Shown: piece by piece, positions 7,424 to 16,070 of the stretch
How the letters are laid out: each line of letters opens with the position of its first letter
How positions within the stretch are numbered: the stretch's first letter is position 1
NCBI GenBank assembly: GCA_903835065.1
Contig: CAILLO010000004.1
Location: 25,985-89,984, forward strand
Direction of reading: 5' to 3'
Length of the DNA: 64,000 nt
DNA from: an uncultured Eubacteriales bacterium
GTDB taxonomy: Bacteria > Bacillota > Clostridia > Saccharofermentanales > UBA5734
Notes under the pieces: model-generated
What the model was told of the DNA's origin: nothing
Databases searched by the model: none
Seen by the model: the letters and a program-made list of their open reading frames with translations, nothing else
Program-made: the position numbers and the translations under genes

Positions 7424-7485
7424 GTGGATTCCTCCCTGGATGGAAAAATGGAAGGGCGGGATCCGCACCTTCCATTCGTCGTTTC

Positions 7486-7575
7486 TGGCGGAGAGAAAGG
7501 GATTCGAACCCTTGGACCACTCACATGGTCACTCGCTTTCGAGGCGAGCGCGATCGACCACTCTGCCATCTCTCC
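7486..7575 (-). tRNA. tRNA-Ser (anticodon CGA)
   Basis: A class II tRNA of 90 nt including an encoded CCA (7486-7488). The acceptor GGAGAGA pairs with TCTCTCC and the discriminator is G. The anticodon loop CTCGAAA between CTCGC and GCGAG gives CGA, and there is a long variable arm and a T-arm GGTTCGAATCC. It decodes UCG. Confidence 0.97.
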
Positions 7576-7582
7576 GGAGGGA

Positions 7583-7612
7583 ATGGTATCACCCGGACGA
7601 AACCTTTGTCAA
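7583..7612 (-). promoter_or_regulatory. Promoter of tRNA-Ser
   Basis: On the minus strand TTGACA (7612-7607), an 18-base spacer and TACCAT (7588-7583) lie 8 bases before the tRNA 5' end. Confidence 0.65.
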
Positions 7613-7715
7613 TTTCAATCCTCGTAACGCCGAGCACCCCCGCGCGGGGCGCTTCGGGGCTACACTGGAACCATGGACCGCGGCCTTCGCCGCGGGACGG
7701 ACGAGGAGGTGCGAC

Positions 7716-8183
7716 ATGCTCGCTGCAGGGGACAAGGCTCCCGGATTCACGCTCCAGGACAAGGAAGGGAAAGCGGTCTCGTTGTCCGATTTCCAGGGAC
7801 GTTTCGTGGTACTCTATTTCTACCCGAAGGACGACACGCCGGGCTGCACCGTCGAGGCCTGCTCCTTCCGGGACGCGTTCGACCGGATCGAGGGGCTGGA
7901 CGCCGTGGTGCTCGGGGTGAGCCCGGACGACGCGGCGAGCCACCGGAAGTTCGCGACCAAGTACGGACTGCCCTTCACGCTGCTGTCGGACCCGGACCAC
8001 GCCGTGGCGGAAGCCTATGGCGCGTGGGGCGAGAAGAGCAACTACGGGAAGAAGCATTTCGGGATCCTCCGCTCCACCTTCGTGATCGGCCCGGACGGGG
8101 CGGTGCGCAAGGCGTTCGCGAAGGTGAAGCCCGAGGGGCACTCGCAGGACGTCTATGACGCGCTGACCGCGCTGAAGGGCTGA
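7716..8183 (+). CDS. bcp: Thiol peroxidase, Bcp/PrxQ-type peroxiredoxin
   Basis: The 155-residue cytoplasmic peroxiredoxin reduces hydrogen and organic peroxides with thioredoxin or a similar donor. The active site is YPKDDTPGCTVEACSF, with peroxidatic Cys44 and resolving Cys49 in the atypical two-Cys PrxQ spacing. The ATG at 7716 follows GAGGAGGTGCGAC; the frame is open upstream but overlaps the tRNA. A TACACT -10-like site lies at 7661. With rubrerythrin it forms the peroxide defence visible in this window. Confidence 0.94.
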   Translation: MLAAGDKAPGFTLQDKEGKAVSLSDFQGRFVVLYFYPKDDTPGCTVEACSFRDAFDRIEGLDAVVLGVSPDDAASHRKFATKYGLPFTLLSDPDHAVAEAYGAWGEKSNYGKKHFGILRSTFVIGPDGAVRKAFAKVKPEGHSQDVYDALTALKG

Positions 8184-8211
8184 CCGCGGTCCCGGAAGAC
8201 ACGGAGGACGG

Positions 8212-9018
8212 ATGGCCGCTCGGCTGCATGCCTTTTCCAGGACGGAACTCCTGATCGGTCGCGAGGCGCTCGACAAGCTCGCGCGCAGCCGGGTCGCGGT
8301 GTTCGGCATCGGCGGCGTGGGCACCTACGTCGTCGAGGGGCTCGTGCGCGCCGGCGTGGGGCATTTCGTGCTCGTCGACGACGACCGGATCTGCCTGACC
8401 AACCTGAACCGCCAGCTCCACGCCACCCGGAGGACGATCGGCCGGAACAAGGTCGACGCCATGAAGGAGCGCATCCTCGAGATCAACCCGCAGGCCGAGG
8501 TGGAGACGTTCCAGACGTTCTACATGCCGGAGCGCGGCGACGAGCTGGTCCGGCCCGATTACGACTACCTGGTGGACGCGATCGACACCGTGACCGCCAA
8601 GATCGACCTCGTCGTGCGTTGCAAGGCGCTCGGCATCCCGGTGATCAGCGCGATGGGCGCGGGCAACAAGATGGACCCGACGCGCTTCGAGGTGGCCGAC
8701 CTCTTCGCGACGGAGATGGACCCGCTGGCGCGCGTGATGCGCAAGGAGCTGAAGCTCCGCGGCGTCGACCGGCTCAAGGTCGTCTATTCGAAGGAACCCC
8801 CGCTGGAGGTCGTCGAGGAGGAGTCCGCGAGCTGCGCCGCCGGCTGCATCTGCCCGCCCGGCACGGTCCGGAAGTGCACCGCGAAGCACCGAATCCCCGG
8901 CAGCATCTCCTTCGTGCCGTCGGTCGTGGGGCTGATCGTCGCCGGAGAAGTCGTGAAGGACCTGATCGGTTACGGCAGGCCGACGAAGAAGACGGGAGAG
9001 ACGAATGCATCCAAGTGA
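8212..9018 (+). CDS. tcdA: tRNA threonylcarbamoyladenosine dehydratase TcdA
   Basis: An E1-like ThiF/MoeB-fold ATPase that cyclises t6A37 of ANN-decoding tRNAs to ct6A. The 268-residue protein has the nucleotide-binding GIGGVG (32-37), Asp-Asp-Asp after the second strand, NLNRQ (64-68) and DAIDT. These follow the UBA/ThiF pattern, and the family-specific Cys-rich stretch CAAGCICPPG follows near 210-219. It starts at ATG 8212 after CACGGAGGACGG and overlaps trhA by 14 bases. Confidence 0.92.
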   Translation: MAARLHAFSRTELLIGREALDKLARSRVAVFGIGGVGTYVVEGLVRAGVGHFVLVDDDRICLTNLNRQLHATRRTIGRNKVDAMKERILEINPQAEVETFQTFYMPERGDELVRPDYDYLVDAIDTVTAKIDLVVRCKALGIPVISAMGAGNKMDPTRFEVADLFATEMDPLARVMRKELKLRGVDRLKVVYSKEPPLEVVEEESASCAAGCICPPGTVRKCTAKHRIPGSISFVPSVVGLIVAGEVVKDLIGYGRPTKKTGETNASK

Positions 9019-9670
9019 ATCGGTCCGGTCGGTCGACAAGTTCCGGGAGTGGTCCCTCAGCGAGGAGGTCTCCCACAGCGTCACGCACGGCGTGATGGCG
9101 GCGCTCTGCCTGCTGGCCCTGCCGTACGTGGCGGTCCACGCCTGGCTGGTCGGCGGCCTGCTCCAATCGGCGACGACGTCGGTCTTCGTGATCTCGATCC
9201 TGCTGATGTTCCTCGCATCGACGCTGTACCACGCGATGAAGGCGGACACGCTCCACAAGAACGTCTTCCGCGTCCTCGACCACTCCATGATCTACGTCGC
9301 GATCGCGGGCAGCTACACGCCGCTCGCCCTGTGCGTGATCAGGGGCTGGGAAGGGACCGCGATCGTCGTCCTGCAGTGGGCGGCCGTGATCGCGGGCATC
9401 CTGTTCAAGTCCCTGTCGAGCAAGGCACTCCCGAAGGCGTCGGTCGCGGTCTACCTGGTCATGGGCTGGACGGCCGTGCTCGTGCTTCCGACGCTGCTGC
9501 GCCAGGGCGAACTCGGGCTGATCCTCCTGGTCTTCGCGGGCGGCCTCTTCTATTCGGCCGGCGTCGGCTTCTACGCCAGCCGGTTCAGGTTCGCGCACAT
9601 GGTCTGGCACTTCTTCGTCGCGCTCGGCGCGGTCTCGCACTTCATCGGGATCGTGTTCTTCATCCGCTAG
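9005..9670 (+). CDS. trhA: Hemolysin III / PAQR-family membrane protein TrhA
   Basis: The 221-residue protein has seven membrane segments and belongs to the PAQR (progestin/adipoQ receptor-like) family, which in bacteria has been linked to membrane-fluidity homeostasis. Family motifs are visible: EEVSHSVTHG near the N-terminus, STLYHAM, LDHSMIYVAIAGSYTP and the C-terminal HMVWHFFV. The histidines and Asp fit the conserved zinc site. It overlaps tcdA by 14 bases and the convergent nucleotidyltransferase remnant by 11. 'Hemolysin' is a historical name, not evidence of toxicity. Confidence 0.92.
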   Translation: MHPSESVRSVDKFREWSLSEEVSHSVTHGVMAALCLLALPYVAVHAWLVGGLLQSATTSVFVISILLMFLASTLYHAMKADTLHKNVFRVLDHSMIYVAIAGSYTPLALCVIRGWEGTAIVVLQWAAVIAGILFKSLSSKALPKASVAVYLVMGWTAVLVLPTLLRQGELGLILLVFAGGLFYSAGVGFYASRFRFAHMVWHFFVALGAVSHFIGIVFFIR

Positions 9671-10310
9671 GAATCGCGTCGAGTCCGTCCACGAGTCGGA
9701 CGACGTCCACGAGGGAAGCGCCCGGCCTCAGCGCCGCGACGAAACGCGCATGGAGGTCCGGATTCCCGGTTGCGAGCGTCCGGAGCGCCGCCTTGGGACC
9801 CGGATAGCGCCGTCCCATGAACCCGAACGCGATCGAGAGGCTGTCGTTCAGCAGCCAGTGAAGCCGGAAGTCTCCTTCCGGGTCGCCTTTGGCCGCTCTC
9901 CGGACCATCTTGCGGCACTACGCGGAAAGGAACTCGCGTCGCCCGGGGTCCATCGGCACCGGCAGGCCCGCCTCCGTCGCGACCTGCGCGAGCAGGCGGG
10001 CCAGGAGCCCCTGCGGGTCGGCCAGCGGGATTCCCCCGGCGACGTGCAGGAAAGGCTCCCGCGCCTCCGGGCCGCCCCCGACGGCCGCCTCGAGTTCGCC
10101 GACCGGCTTGATCCAGGCGTCCAGGAGCCGGCCCACGAACTCGGACGTGTCGTTATCGTGCCCGTCCGCCTCACGGAAGCCCAGAACGTCGACGTCGCTC
10201 TCCGGTCCGTCCTCGCCGCGCGCGACGGAACCGTAGAGCAGGACCGCGGTGCAACCGTGGCGTTCGCGCAGATAGGCGGCCAGTGCGGCTCCTTCGGACC
10301 CGGGCACCAT
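9660..10310 (-). pseudogene. Nucleotidyltransferase interrupted by an in-frame TAG
   Basis: The N-terminal 130 codons (10310-9921) encode a pol-beta-type nucleotidyltransferase with LLYGSVARGEDGPESDVDVL, that is, the GS...DxD active site. An in-frame TAG at 9920-9918 follows EFLSA. The same frame then stays open for 85 more codons to 9660, encoding a plausible helical C-terminal domain (…HWLLNDSLSIAFGFMGRRYPG…). Reading through would give 216 positions, a usual length for stand-alone enzymes of this type. It may be a recent nonsense mutation, read-through, or two separate polypeptides (ATG at 9908). It begins at TGATG overlapping the deoB stop. Confidence 0.65.
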
Positions 10311-11491
10311 CAAAGGACGTTCCGCCCGTGCGCCGGCGCCTTCGCGCCCAGGTGCGCCGCGACCGTCGCGCCGAGGTCCGCGAAGCTCTCCAGCGTCCCG
10401 AGGTCCCGCCCGGGCTTGCCGGGCCGATAGAACAGTACCGGGATGTACTCGCGCGTATGGTCGGTGCCGGGGTAGCAGGGGTCGGTGCCGTGGTCGGCCG
10501 TGACGACGAGCAGGTCGCCGGGGACCAGCCGCTCGAGAAGCGAGGGCAGCCAGACGTCGAAGGCCTCGAGCGCGTCGGCGAACCCAAGGGCGTCGTTGCG
10601 GTGCCCGTACAGCATGTCGAAATCCACGAGGTTCGTGAAAACGAAGCCGTCGGGCTGTTCCGCGACGACGGAGAGCGTCGTCTGCATGCCCTGCGCGTTG
10701 CCCTTGGTGGGGAGCGACCGGTCGATGCCCTTCATCGCGAAGATGTCGCCGATCTTGCCGACGCCGACGACGGGGAGGCCCGCCGCGCGGACCCGGTCGA
10801 GGACCGTGTCGGACGGCGGCACCAGGGAGAAGTCGTGGCGGTTGGGCGTGCGGTGGAAGGAGCCGGGTTCGCCGACGAACGGGCGGGCGATCACGCGTCC
10901 GACCTCGTGGGGCGGGACGAGCAGGCGCCGGGCGATGCGGCAGTACTCGTAGAGCGTCTCGAGCGGAGTCACGCCCTCGTGCGCGGCGATCTGGAAGACG
11001 CTGTCGGCGGAGGTGTAGACGATCGGCCTGCCCGTCGCGACGTGTTCGGCGCCCAGGCGGTCGATGATCTCGGTGCCGGAGGCGACGCAGTTGCCCAATG
11101 TGCCGCGCCCGATCGCGCGCTCGAAGGCGTCGAGGAGGTCGGTCGGGAAGCCGTCCGGGTAGGTGGGGAAGGGGACTTCGGTCACGAGGCCCATCAGCTC
11201 CCAGTGCCCGGTGGTGGTGTCCTTGCCGGCGGAGCGTTCGGCGGCCCTGGCGAAGCAGGCGAGCGGAAGGTCCGCGGGCGGGACGCCCTCGACCGGGGCG
11301 ATGCCGCCGAGGCCGAGCCGCTGCAGGGTCGGTAGACGGAGTCCCCCGACCGCCGAGGCCACATGGGGAATCGTCGCGGAACCCGCGTCGCCGTAGCGGT
11401 CCGCGTCCGGAAGGGAACCGATCCCGGCACCGTCGAGGACGATCAGGACGGCGCGGCGGCGGGGGGGAGAAGACGGTGCATGGACAGTCAT
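10310..11491 (-). CDS. deoB: Phosphopentomutase
   Basis: DeoB interconverts (deoxy)ribose-1-phosphate and (deoxy)ribose-5-phosphate in nucleoside salvage. At 393 residues it has the usual family length. The alkaline-phosphatase-fold metal motifs are present: VLIVLDGAGIGSLPDA near the N-terminus, TTTGHWE containing the phosphorylatable Thr, VVTADHGTDP and DHTREYIPV near the C-terminus. It is preceded by AGGAGGT and an extended -10 (TGCTAGAAT). It is coupled through TGATG to the nucleotidyltransferase. Functionally it complements the two purine phosphoribosyltransferase genes. Confidence 0.96.
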   Translation of the reverse strand: MTVHAPSSPPRRRAVLIVLDGAGIGSLPDADRYGDAGSATIPHVASAVGGLRLPTLQRLGLGGIAPVEGVPPADLPLACFARAAERSAGKDTTTGHWELMGLVTEVPFPTYPDGFPTDLLDAFERAIGRGTLGNCVASGTEIIDRLGAEHVATGRPIVYTSADSVFQIAAHEGVTPLETLYEYCRIARRLLVPPHEVGRVIARPFVGEPGSFHRTPNRHDFSLVPPSDTVLDRVRAAGLPVVGVGKIGDIFAMKGIDRSLPTKGNAQGMQTTLSVVAEQPDGFVFTNLVDFDMLYGHRNDALGFADALEAFDVWLPSLLERLVPGDLLVVTADHGTDPCYPGTDHTREYIPVLFYRPGKPGRDLGTLESFADLGATVAAHLGAKAPAHGRNVL

Positions 11492-11521
11492 GATACAATA
11501 CCTCCTGTCCGATCCGATTCC

Positions 11522-11527
11522 ATTCTA
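11522..11527 (-). promoter_or_regulatory. Extended -10 of deoB
   Basis: TGCTAGAAT on the minus strand, 31 bases before the ATG. The TGn extension may compensate for the lack of a clear -35. Confidence 0.5.
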
Positions 11528-11590
11528 GCACAGGTACCGGACAAGACCCTCCGTCCCGGACCCACCGCGCCCGATGCAAGGAGACGATTC

Positions 11591-12619
11591 ATGACCGATC
11601 GCAACCGGACAATGCGCAGGACCGCGCGGGGGCTCGTCGCACTCGCGCTGCTCCCGCTCGTCCTGTCGACCGCCCTTTCCGGACTCGCCGCCCTGACCCG
11701 CATGCCCGCGGCTCCGTCGGCCCCGACCCCGACGCCTGCCTCCCCCGACGGCCGGTACCTCTTCGTGCCGCTCGACGGCAGCGAAGACCAGGGCGTCCTG
11801 CTATCCAGCCGTGGCGGCTACGTCCTTCCCCCGTCGACCCCGACGCCCGAGGCACCGACTTCCACGCCGGAGCCCACCGCCACTCCGGCGCCGCCCACGG
11901 CCGCCGACCTCGCCGAGAACGACGCGCTGGGCGCGTCCCTGTTCGCCGACCTCCTGCTCACCGCCTGGCCCGAAGAGAAGGTCGCGGCGCTCCCCGACTA
12001 CTTCGTGCCGGACGACGCCGTCCTCTACGTGACGTCCGACACGTTGAACCTGCGCGGTTCGCCCGGAACGGACGGCGCGGTCCTCCGCAAGCTGAAGTAC
12101 GCGGACAAGGTCACGCGGACCGCATACGGCACGGACTGGTCCCTCGTCGTCGCGTCCGACGGAGCGGCCGGCTACGTCAAGACCGACTACCTGGCGTCGA
12201 AGAAGCCGGCGCCCAAGGTCCCGCCGGTGTCCGCCGCGGACCTGCTCCGCGCGCGGATCGTCGCCTACGCCAAGGCGCAGCTCGGCGTCAAGTACGTCCA
12301 CTATGCCGCCTCCCCGACGGCCGGATTCGATTGCTCGGGCCTCACCTGGTACGTCTACAAGGAAGCCGGAATCTCCGTCCCGCGATCCTCCATCGCGTAC
12401 GGGACCTTCGGCCGCAGCGTCAAGCTGTCGGAGATCAAGCCCGGCGACATCCTCTGTTGGGACACGTTCAACGACGGCGTCACGAGGATCAACCACGTCA
12501 GCCTGTACATCGGCAACGGGATGATGATCCATGCCGCCGGCGGCGGCAAGGACGTCCGGTACCAGAAGGTCTCCACCTACCAGGAAAGCCTGCTGTCGGT
12601 CCGTCGCATCATCCAGTGA
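11591..12619 (+). CDS. Secreted NlpC/P60 peptidoglycan hydrolase with SH3 domain
   Basis: The 342-residue exported protein has an N-terminal signal/anchor (about 14-34), a Thr/Pro-rich linker (40-105) and a bacterial SH3 domain (about 145-203). A C-terminal NlpC/P60 cysteine peptidase domain (about 220-342) follows. The catalytic triad is Cys248 (FDCSGL), His302 (INHVSLYIG) and His314. Such enzymes cut D-Glu-diamino acid bonds in the wall peptide. ATG 11591 follows AAGGAGACGATTC. The gene diverges from deoB. Confidence 0.92.
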   Translation: MTDRNRTMRRTARGLVALALLPLVLSTALSGLAALTRMPAAPSAPTPTPASPDGRYLFVPLDGSEDQGVLLSSRGGYVLPPSTPTPEAPTSTPEPTATPAPPTAADLAENDALGASLFADLLLTAWPEEKVAALPDYFVPDDAVLYVTSDTLNLRGSPGTDGAVLRKLKYADKVTRTAYGTDWSLVVASDGAAGYVKTDYLASKKPAPKVPPVSAADLLRARIVAYAKAQLGVKYVHYAASPTAGFDCSGLTWYVYKEAGISVPRSSIAYGTFGRSVKLSEIKPGDILCWDTFNDGVTRINHVSLYIGNGMMIHAAGGGKDVRYQKVSTYQESLLSVRRIIQ

Positions 12620-12661
12620 TTCCACCCCCCGTCGGCTCTGGCGGCGCGGGTTGCCTTGGGA

Positions 12662-12667
12662 TATGAT
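12662..12667 (+). promoter_or_regulatory. -10-like TATGAT before malQ
   Basis: TATGAT lies 34 bases before the malQ ATG; a usable -35 was not seen. Confidence 0.4.
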
Positions 12668-12700
12668 GGGGTACGGCGGCTCGGCCGCGAGGTGCATGCC

Positions 12701-14284
12701 ATGAGCATTGGTCCCAGGGATCCGTCCAGCGGAGTCCCTTCCCCCGTCGGGCCCGGCGCGACGCGTTCCGCCGGCGTCCTCCTTCCGGTCACCGCCCTTC
12801 CCGGCCCCTACGGCATCGGGACGCTCGGCCCGGACGCTTTCGATTTCGTCGACCGGCTCCATGATGCGGGACTCCACTGGTGGCAGCTGCTGCCGCTCGT
12901 CCCGCCGGGAGAAGGCGATTCGCCTTACCAGAGCGTTTCCGCCTTCGCCGGGAGCCCGCTGCTGATCGACCCCGGAACGCTCGCGCTCCGCGGCCTGCTC
13001 ACGGCCGAAGAGGCCGATGCGGCGCGTCTCGGTCTGGCCGGACGCGGCGGTTCCCCCTTCGCCGTCGACTACGGGCAGGTCCGCGCCGTGCACGAACCGC
13101 TGCTGCGCCTCGCCGCCTCGCGCCTCTCTCCGGAGACGCGGGCCGCCGTCGCGGCGTTCGCGTGGGACCAGAGCGACTGGCTCGACGACTACGCCCTCTT
13201 CATGGCCCTCTCGAATGCCTTCGGCGGACTCCCGTTCCAGGACTGGCCGGACGGGGACCTCGCCCGTCACCGCCGCCACGCCGTCGCGCGGGCCATGAGG
13301 GAGCACGAGGCCGAAGTCGACTTCTGGCGCTTCGTCCAGTACGAATTCCACCGCGAATGGTCCGCCCTGCGGGAACATGCCGCCCGCAACGGGGTCGGGC
13401 TCTTCGGAGACATGCCCCTCTACGTCTCCGAGAACAGCGCCGACGTCTGGGGTCGCGGAGGGATCTTCGAACTCGGCCCTGACCTGCGGCCCGCGCGCGT
13501 GGCCGGCGTCCCGCCCGACTACTTCGCCGCGAACGGCCAGCGCTGGGGCCAGCCGCTGTACGACTGGAAGCGCCTCGCCGCGGAGGGATACTCCTGGTGG
13601 ATCGGACGCGTGCGCCACGCTCTCGCGCTCTACGACGCCGTCCGCATCGACCACTTCCGCGGCTTCTCCGCATACTGGGCGATTCCCGCCGAGGCGCCCG
13701 ACGCGCGCACCGGGAAGTGGATCCCCGGCCCCGGCACCGACTTCTTCGATGTGCTCGAGCGAGCGCTCGGGCCGGTCCCGATCGTCGCGGAGGACCTCGG
13801 CGACATCGACGACGGCGTCCGCGCGCTGCTCGACGTCACCGGCTTCCCCGGCATGCGGGTGCTCCAGTTCGCCTTCCTCGACGGCGGAGACAGCACGCAC
13901 CTCCCGCACAACCACGTCCGCAACGCGATCGCCTACACGGGCACGCACGACAACGATACGGCGCTCGGCTGGCTCATGTCGATGGGCGCCGAGGAACGCG
14001 CGCGCGTCTGCGAGTACTGCGACCTGCCGGCCCCCGACCTGATCCGGGGCGGCGCGGACAGCCCGGCGCTGCGGCCGCTGTTCCGCACGCTGTGGGCCTC
14101 GACGGCCGTCCTCGCGGTCGTGCCGCTGCAGGACCTGCTGGGCTTCGGCTCGGACACGCGCATGAACACGCCCGCCACGGGTTCCGGCAACTGGCGCTTC
14201 CGCTTCACGCGGGAGAATCTCGAGGAGTTCACGAGGGTCTCGGCTCCCGTCCTCCGCGACCTCAGCAGGATCTATCGGAGATGA
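12701..14284 (+). CDS. malQ: 4-alpha-glucanotransferase (GH77 amylomaltase)
   Basis: This enzyme transfers maltodextrin units between alpha-1,4-glucans, used in glycogen or maltose metabolism. The 527-residue protein has the GH77 signatures: LLPVTALPGPYGIGTLG at the N-terminus, HWWQLLPLVPPG and VAGVPPDYFAANGQRWGQPLYDW (given here in two overlapping parts, VAGVPPDYFAANGQ and GQRWGQPLYDW). The nucleophile lies in VRIDHFRGF, the acid/base Glu in IVAEDLG and the third carboxylate in GTHDND. ATG 12701 is taken because of the GAGGTG before it and the -10 at 12662; a further upstream ATG at 12656 overlaps the promoter. No other glycogen gene is adjacent. Confidence 0.95.
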   Translation: MSIGPRDPSSGVPSPVGPGATRSAGVLLPVTALPGPYGIGTLGPDAFDFVDRLHDAGLHWWQLLPLVPPGEGDSPYQSVSAFAGSPLLIDPGTLALRGLLTAEEADAARLGLAGRGGSPFAVDYGQVRAVHEPLLRLAASRLSPETRAAVAAFAWDQSDWLDDYALFMALSNAFGGLPFQDWPDGDLARHRRHAVARAMREHEAEVDFWRFVQYEFHREWSALREHAARNGVGLFGDMPLYVSENSADVWGRGGIFELGPDLRPARVAGVPPDYFAANGQRWGQPLYDWKRLAAEGYSWWIGRVRHALALYDAVRIDHFRGFSAYWAIPAEAPDARTGKWIPGPGTDFFDVLERALGPVPIVAEDLGDIDDGVRALLDVTGFPGMRVLQFAFLDGGDSTHLPHNHVRNAIAYTGTHDNDTALGWLMSMGAEERARVCEYCDLPAPDLIRGGADSPALRPLFRTLWASTAVLAVVPLQDLLGFGSDTRMNTPATGSGNWRFRFTRENLEEFTRVSAPVLRDLSRIYRR

Positions 14285-14305
14285 GCCGCGGAAAGGCCGG
14301 TGCGC

Positions 14306-14869
14306 ATGATTAGCTGCGAATCCGAAGGGCTCCTCCTCGAAGAGGTCGAGGAGACGCGCCTTCCCGCGGTCCTCGCGATCTACAACCACTATGTCCGGAC
14401 CTCGACGGCGACCTTCCACATCGCCGAACTCGGCCTCGACGACATGCGCGGCCTCGTGTTCCACACGGACCCGCGCTGCCGCACCTTCGTCCTCCTCGAT
14501 GCGTCGACGGGCCGGGTGGACGGCTACGCCGGCATCTCGCGCTACAACCCCCGCGAGGCCTACGACGCGACCGCCTCCGTCCACATCTACCTCGACCCGG
14601 CGGCGACCGGCTGCGGCACGGGCGCAAAGGCGCTGCGCTTCCTCGAACGGTACGCGGCGGCGCAGGGCTTCCACGTCCTGCTGGCCCTCGTGACCGAGGA
14701 GAACGTCCGCAGCGCGGCGCTCTTCCGCAAGCTGGGCTACGTCTCCTGCGGCGTGATGCACGAGGTCGGGCGGAAGTTCGGCCGGCTGCTCGGCGTGTCG
14801 ATCTTCGAGAAGACGTTGCCCGCGTCGGGGGATCCGGAATCGCTTCCGGCCGCGGAGGCCGTCCGATGA
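14306..14869 (+). CDS. GNAT-family N-acetyltransferase, phosphinothricin acetyltransferase-like
   Basis: The 187-residue GNAT protein most resembles the PAT/YncA branch that acetylates amino groups of small molecules such as methionine sulfoximine analogues. Family features include AIYNHYVRTSTATFH near the N-terminus, VHIYLDPAATGCGTGAKAL as strand 4 plus the acetyl-CoA loop, and ENVRSAALFRKLGY. Strand 4 carries G-C-G-T-G where Q/RxxGxG/A is typical. ATG 14306 is chosen for AAAGG spacing; GTG 14300 is possible. The stop overlaps the exonuclease start (ATGA). Confidence 0.85.
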   Translation: MISCESEGLLLEEVEETRLPAVLAIYNHYVRTSTATFHIAELGLDDMRGLVFHTDPRCRTFVLLDASTGRVDGYAGISRYNPREAYDATASVHIYLDPAATGCGTGAKALRFLERYAAAQGFHVLLALVTEENVRSAALFRKLGYVSCGVMHEVGRKFGRLLGVSIFEKTLPASGDPESLPAAEAVR

Positions 14870-15999
14870 GGTTCAAGGACGCGATCCGCCTGCTTCCCGC
14901 GCGCTGGCGCCTGGAACGGGCCGACAAGGCCGGCTCGCGCTTCATCGCCGTGGACTTCGAGTCGGCGAACAACAACCCCTGCAGCGTCTGCGCCGTCGGG
15001 TACGCGATCGCCGAGCAGGGGCGCATCGTGACGACCGGCTACTGGCTGTGCCGCCCCTTCCCGGACTTCTTCGAGCCCGCGAGCATCCAGGTGCACGGGA
15101 TCCGCCCCTCCGACGTCCAGGACGCGCGGACCTTCGCGGACATCCTCGTCCGGCTGCGGGCGATCGCCGGCGACCGCCCGTGGGTCGCCCACAATTCGGG
15201 CTCCGAGGCCGGTTCGGTCCGCGATTTCTGCGCCCGCAGGGGCGTCGCGCCGCCGGACAACCCGATCCTCTGCTCGCAGAAGCTCTTCGAGAAGTTCGCG
15301 CCGGGTCGCAAGGCCGGACTCGCGTCCGCCTCCGCCTGGCTCGGCATCCGCCTCGACCTCCACGACGCCCGCTCCGACGCGAGGGCCAGCGCCGAACTCG
15401 TCAACCGGATCCTCCTCGAGAGCGGCATGACCGACGTGCGCGCCTTGTACGCCCATTACGGGCTGTCGTGCGCCCCGATCTCCTCGAAGGTCCACACGCC
15501 GCGCAAGGAGAAGGAACTGTCCCGGATCTCGATCCCGCTGCCCCGCGAGGCGACGGCGGATGTCCGACACGGCCCCGCGACCCGCCTGCACCCGTTCTAC
15601 GGGACCGTGCTCAGCGTCGACGGCGAGATCGACGGGATGAGCCGCGCCGAAGTCGAGCGGGCCGTCCGCCAGAAGGGCGGCCGGGTCGTCCGCGGCGTCA
15701 ACTTCATGACCAACTGGTTCATCGAGGGCCGGCGGCTCGGGCCCGTCGTCTCCGAACCTTCCCGCGACGCGCCCCCTTCGCCGCCGCACGGAACCTCCCA
15801 CCCGCACGACCGCACGAAGGCCGGCGGTCCGGCGCAGCACGCGCACGTCCACCCCGGCGCCGTCCAGGGCCGCGCGAAGGACTCCGCCGCGTCCGAAGCG
15901 CCGCGCTCCCGCCGGGCGAAGGCGGAGGACCTGAACCGGGAGGGACGCCGCATCCGCATCCTCGACCAGAAGGAATTCATGGCGATCCTGCGCTCGTAG
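14866..15999 (+). CDS. DnaQ-like 3'-5' exonuclease with BRCT domain
   Basis: The protein has 377 residues. Residues about 24-185 form a DEDDh exonuclease: Asp30/Glu32 (VDFES), a central Asp/Glu region, and His168 with Asp173 (HDARSD). Residues about 244-290 match a BRCT domain (FYGTVLSVDGEIDGMSRAE … GGRVV). The C-terminal ~90 residues are low-complexity, Pro/His/Ala/Arg-rich. Similar stand-alone exonuclease-BRCT proteins occur in Gram-positives and may act in DNA repair or as proofreading factors. Their substrate is not established here. Coupled by ATGA to the GNAT gene. Confidence 0.82.
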   Translation: MRFKDAIRLLPARWRLERADKAGSRFIAVDFESANNNPCSVCAVGYAIAEQGRIVTTGYWLCRPFPDFFEPASIQVHGIRPSDVQDARTFADILVRLRAIAGDRPWVAHNSGSEAGSVRDFCARRGVAPPDNPILCSQKLFEKFAPGRKAGLASASAWLGIRLDLHDARSDARASAELVNRILLESGMTDVRALYAHYGLSCAPISSKVHTPRKEKELSRISIPLPREATADVRHGPATRLHPFYGTVLSVDGEIDGMSRAEVERAVRQKGGRVVRGVNFMTNWFIEGRRLGPVVSEPSRDAPPSPPHGTSHPHDRTKAGGPAQHAHVHPGAVQGRAKDSAASEAPRSRRAKAEDLNREGRRIRILDQKEFMAILRS

Positions 16000-16029
16000 C
16001 GCAGGCGGACGGAGGTCCCGCCTTTGTGG

Positions 16030-16035
16030 TACGAT
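16030..16035 (+). promoter_or_regulatory. -10-like TACGAT before the GGDEF-like gene
   Basis: GGTACGAT lies 36 bases before the ATG at 16071. Confidence 0.35.
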
Positions 16036-16070
16036 GGACGGAGCCTCTCTCCATGAAGGAGGATCCTTCC

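Noticed and set aside
9005..9670. TrhA as a haemolytic toxin
   Set aside because: The family name is historical; the sequence is a seven-segment PAQR membrane protein.
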